A DNA stretch of 8,851 nt from Campylobacterota bacterium (GTDB lineage Bacteria; Campylobacterota; Campylobacteria; Campylobacterales; Sulfurovaceae). The notes under the pieces are model-generated. The model was not told the DNA's origin, searched no databases, and saw only the letters and a list, made by a program, of their open reading frames with translations. Below are positions 6,842 through 8,851 of this stretch, in pieces. The first letter of the stretch is position 1. Every line of letters starts with the position of its first letter. The position numbers and the translations under genes were made by a program. The stretch lies in contig QMKU01000039.1 in assembly GCA_003646525.1 (NCBI GenBank), forward strand, positions 1-8,851, given 5' to 3'.

Positions 6842-6870
6842 GTAGGGTGTAGTCGGTGACTACACCCTAC
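6842..6870. repeat. Perfect 13-bp hairpin with 3-nt loop
   Basis: GTAGGGTGTAGTC (6842-6854), loop GGT, GACTACACCCTAC (6858-6870). All 13 pairs are Watson-Crick, which makes it the most stable hairpin in the window. It begins with GTAG, like the 6610 and 6721 elements. It is followed by GGCTATCACAG on the plus strand and TAAAACAAGG on the minus strand, so it lacks a terminator U-tract in either direction. Confidence 0.75.
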
Positions 6871-6931
6871 GGCTATCACAGTGAATGCAATTATATGTTT
6901 TTTAATCCTTTGGGCTTGTAACGCATAGATT

Positions 6932-6958
6932 TTATAGTGAGGAAGCCCCCAAGAACAA
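6932..6958. repeat. Imperfect direct repeat, right copy
   Basis: TTATAGT, one base, then AGGAAGCCCCCAAGAACAA, matching the left copy at 6384-6414. AAGCCC (6943-6948) can also pair with GGGCTT (6912-6917), forming a weak upstream hairpin in the approach to the pyrB promoter. Confidence 0.55.
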
Positions 6959-6987
6959 AACTACCAATCTAACTTTACCCTACCCTC

Positions 6988-6996
6988 TGCTATAAT
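6988..6996 (+). promoter_or_regulatory. pyrB promoter, extended -10
   Basis: TGCTATAAT is a perfect extended -10 (TGnTATAAT). The hexamer about 17 bp upstream (TCTAAC) is a poor -35, as usual in Campylobacterota. Transcription would start near 7003, leaving a leader of only about 20 nt before the ATG. That is too short for a UMP-type attenuator downstream of the start site. The AAGGG ribosome site at 7012-7016 lies 7 nt before ATG 7024. Confidence 0.6.
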
Positions 6997-7023
6997 CACA
7001 AAATTATTCATAAGGGTCAAATT

Positions 7024-7899
7024 ATGCAGCACCTCATCAATACGAGTGACTTGAGTGATGGGCAGATCTCAGCCATCCTCAGTGATGCCAAAAGATTTAA
7101 AGCACAAAAACCGATCGCACTGCTCAGGGACAAACTGTTGATTACTCTTTTTTTTGAGAATTCTACTCGTACCAGAAGCTCTTTTGAAGTAGCGGCCAAG
7201 CGACTAGGTGCGGCAGTCGTGCATCTCGATCCCTCTAAGAGCTCTACCAAAAAAGGAGAGACGACCGAAGATACCTTCACTAACCTCTGTGCGATGGAGC
7301 CTGATGGTGTCATCATTCGTCATCAGGAAAATGATACTCCTAGGCAATTAGCAAATATGGATATGACCTCTGTCATCAGTGCAGGAGCAGGCAACTCTGC
7401 ACATCCGACTCAAGCACTACTCGACCTCTTCACGATGCAAGAACACTTCGGGGAAGTCAAAGGAAAAACCATTGTGATCGTAGGTGACATCGTCAGCTCC
7501 CGAGTTGCTAGCTCTGGGATCAAACTCTTTCGACGCATGGGGATGAATGTCATACTGGTCGCCCCATACTCTTTTATGCCCGAAAGTGATTTACCCCAAT
7601 ATGAACGACTCGAAGAAGTGTTGAACCAGGCCGATGTGGTCATGAGCTTGCGTGCACAGCTTGAGAGGCACAAAACACCAATATTTGACGACTACGATGC
7701 CTACGCAGAGCACTATTGTCTTACGCCAGAACGACTAGGCAACAGAGAGATACTCATACTGCACCCCGGACCCGTGATGCGCAATATCGATATCTCCGAC
7801 ATCATACTCGATGACCCTCGTTGTAAAGTCCTCGAACAAGTCAAAAACGGTGTATTTGTCCGTATGGCTATTCTCAAGCTGCTTCTTTTGGATACATGA
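7024..7899 (+). CDS. pyrB: Aspartate carbamoyltransferase, catalytic subunit
   Basis: The enzyme condenses carbamoyl phosphate and aspartate to N-carbamoylaspartate, the committed step of de novo pyrimidine synthesis, as a cytosolic trimer. The 291 residues are slightly short of the usual 300-310. The carbamoyl-phosphate loop STRTR is at 47-51 in FFENSTRTRSSFEVAAKRLG. The 80s loop appears as SSTKKGET (73-80). HPTQALLDLFT starts at 127. The aspartate-domain motif SLRAQLER carries Arg210 and Gln212. HPGPVMRNIDIS starts at 247; the usual Asn after HPGPV is replaced by Met, a mild oddity. No pyrI regulatory gene follows, so the enzyme is probably not controlled by a PyrI subunit encoded here. Its stop overlaps the next start (ATGA), marking an operon with pabB. 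Confidence 0.96.
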   Translation: MQHLINTSDLSDGQISAILSDAKRFKAQKPIALLRDKLLITLFFENSTRTRSSFEVAAKRLGAAVVHLDPSKSSTKKGETTEDTFTNLCAMEPDGVIIRHQENDTPRQLANMDMTSVISAGAGNSAHPTQALLDLFTMQEHFGEVKGKTIVIVGDIVSSRVASSGIKLFRRMGMNVILVAPYSFMPESDLPQYERLEEVLNQADVVMSLRAQLERHKTPIFDDYDAYAEHYCLTPERLGNREILILHPGPVMRNIDISDIILDDPRCKVLEQVKNGVFVRMAILKLLLLDT

Positions 7900-8851
7900 G
7901 CCAACAGCAATGGCTTGACCATAGTAGAGGCATCAAGAAGATCACAGAACTAGGCAAACAAAGAAAACCTTTTCTCTTCCTACTCTCCTATGACAAACAA
8001 AAAATTTTTGCTCAGTCACTAGATGAACTTGATGAAGATATTTTCTATAAAGTCAAAACCTTACGCAATTATCCTATAGATAAATCCACTAAACCCTATT
8101 ACTTTTCTTCTGCACCCATCTCTTTGGAGATATACAAAAAAGCACTTAAGAAGATTATTGAAGAGATCAGATCAGGCAACACTTATCTCCTCAACCTGAC
8201 TTTTCGCACTCCCGTCGAAACCAACATGAGACTCAAGGATATCTTCTCTCGTGCCAAGGCAAAGTTCAAACTCTATTTCAAGGGAGAGTTTATCTGCTTT
8301 TCTCCTGAACGATTTATAGAGATAGTTGACAACACCATCGCCACATATCCGATGAAAGGAACGATCGAAGCATCCCTACCATCTGCCAAAGAACAGATCC
8401 TCTCCAGCCCAAAAGAGATGGCAGAGCATACAATGATCGTTGATCTCATGCGTAATGATCTAGGCATAGTTGCTAACAATGTCAAAGTAAAAAAGTTTCG
8501 CTATATTGATAAAATAAAAGCAGGAGACAAGGAGCTATTACAGGTCAGTTCCAAGATCACGGCAGAGCTTCCAATAGATTGGAGAGAGAGTATCGGTCAA
8601 ATCCTCGATCAACTTACGCCTGCCGGATCCATCACTGGCACACCCAAAAAGTCTACGATAGAGATCATTAACCATGTCGAAGATTATGCACGGGGTTTTT
8701 ATACTGGTATTTTTGGTATTTTTGATGGGAGTTCTCTCGATTCTGCTGTGATGATCCGCTATATTGAAGAGGATGATCATAAGCTTTTTTATAAAAGTGG
8801 AGGTGGTATCACAATTGATAGTGATGCAAAAAGTGAATATGAAGAGTTGAT
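7896..8851 (+). CDS. pabB: Aminodeoxychorismate synthase component I, short form (partial, runs off the window)
   Basis: The protein aminates chorismate to 4-amino-4-deoxychorismate, the precursor of p-aminobenzoate and folate, using ammonia from a PabA/TrpG glutaminase. At least 318 residues are visible and the frame is open at the right edge. Chorismate-enzyme motifs appear in order: GNTYLLNLT (94-102), SPERF (136-140), PMKGT (152-156), EHTMIVDLMRNDLG (177-190), LTPAGSITGTPKKS (240-253), RGFYTGIFG (266-274) and GGGI (302-305). Lys154 in PMKGT corresponds to the PabB nucleophilic lysine; anthranilate synthase normally has alanine there, so PabB is preferred over TrpE. The N-terminal region before GNTY is only about 93 residues, over 100 shorter than in E. 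coli PabB, the compact form. The ATG at 7896-7898 overlaps the pyrB stop and has no strong Shine-Dalgarno, implying translational coupling. Whether a PabC lyase domain is fused downstream cannot be seen. Confidence 0.93.
   Translation, partial: MSQQQWLDHSRGIKKITELGKQRKPFLFLLSYDKQKIFAQSLDELDEDIFYKVKTLRNYPIDKSTKPYYFSSAPISLEIYKKALKKIIEEIRSGNTYLLNLTFRTPVETNMRLKDIFSRAKAKFKLYFKGEFICFSPERFIEIVDNTIATYPMKGTIEASLPSAKEQILSSPKEMAEHTMIVDLMRNDLGIVANNVKVKKFRYIDKIKAGDKELLQVSSKITAELPIDWRESIGQILDQLTPAGSITGTPKKSTIEIINHVEDYARGFYTGIFGIFDGSSLDSAVMIRYIEEDDHKLFYKSGGGITIDSDAKSEYEEL

Larger units (their letters stand above)
6323..7023. other. About 700-bp intergenic region between divergent glnS and pyrB
   Basis: No convincing protein gene is seen on either strand. 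The left part (6323-6400) should hold the glnS promoter and leader. The middle (6400-6600) is AT-rich and featureless apart from an isolated TATAAT at 6528-6533 on the plus strand. From 6610 to 6870 it is densely packed with inverted repeats, listed separately. The right end (6985-7023) holds the pyrB promoter and ribosome site. No tRNA cloverleaf or known riboswitch core was recognised. The size and density of hairpins are unusual next to the compact gene spacing elsewhere in the window. Confidence 0.85.

Noticed and set aside
6600..6870. CRISPR array, hammerhead ribozyme, tRNA or tmRNA in the hairpin cluster
   Set aside because: The repeats are inverted and different from each other rather than regularly spaced direct repeats; no hammerhead core (CUGAUGA with GAAA) and no tRNA T-loop or cloverleaf could be made out.

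Overview
The window looks like ordinary chromosomal sequence from a moderately AT-rich member of the Campylobacterota (Epsilonproteobacteria), perhaps a Sulfurovum- or Sulfurimonas-like deep-branching group. This placement is an inference. It rests on heavy use of AGA and ATA codons, promoters that have a TATAAT box but no clear -35, and the rpsT-prfA gene pair, an arrangement I recall from Helicobacter and Campylobacter. No species can be named from the sequence alone.

Layout, left to right. Bases 3-104 are the 3' tail of an upstream gene, possibly a rhodanese-type sulfurtransferase. It runs directly into a plus-strand YgiQ-family radical SAM gene (115-1884, GTG start). A minus-strand block follows. 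In transcription order it is glnS (6322-4070, glutaminyl-tRNA synthetase with a GatB/YqeY-like tail), a small secreted DUF1090/YqjC-like protein (3964-3557), rpsT (3363-3094, ribosomal protein S20) and prfA (3000-1933, release factor 1). Three of these four genes serve translation. YgiQ and prfA converge across about 48 bp.

From 6323 to 7023 lies a roughly 700-bp gap between the divergent glnS and pyrB genes, with no convincing protein gene. It holds a series of hairpins: a 103-bp imperfect palindrome with 10-bp ends (6610-6712), a long G-U-rich stem (6724-6783), an overlapping alternative stem (6778-6815) and a perfect 13-bp hairpin (6842-6870). An imperfect direct repeat (6384-6414 and 6932-6958) brackets them. 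This is the least explained part of the window and looks like a REP/MITE-type repeat cluster or a structured RNA locus.

The right end is a plus-strand operon. pyrB (7024-7899, aspartate carbamoyltransferase) follows a good extended -10 promoter. It overlaps by ATGA with a short-form pabB (7896 to beyond the window), the aminodeoxychorismate synthase component of folate synthesis. Pyrimidine and folate precursor synthesis therefore appear to be translationally coupled.

Apart from the intergenic repeat cluster and the glnS fusion, the content is housekeeping. I saw no CRISPR array, tRNA, rRNA, prophage or defence system.
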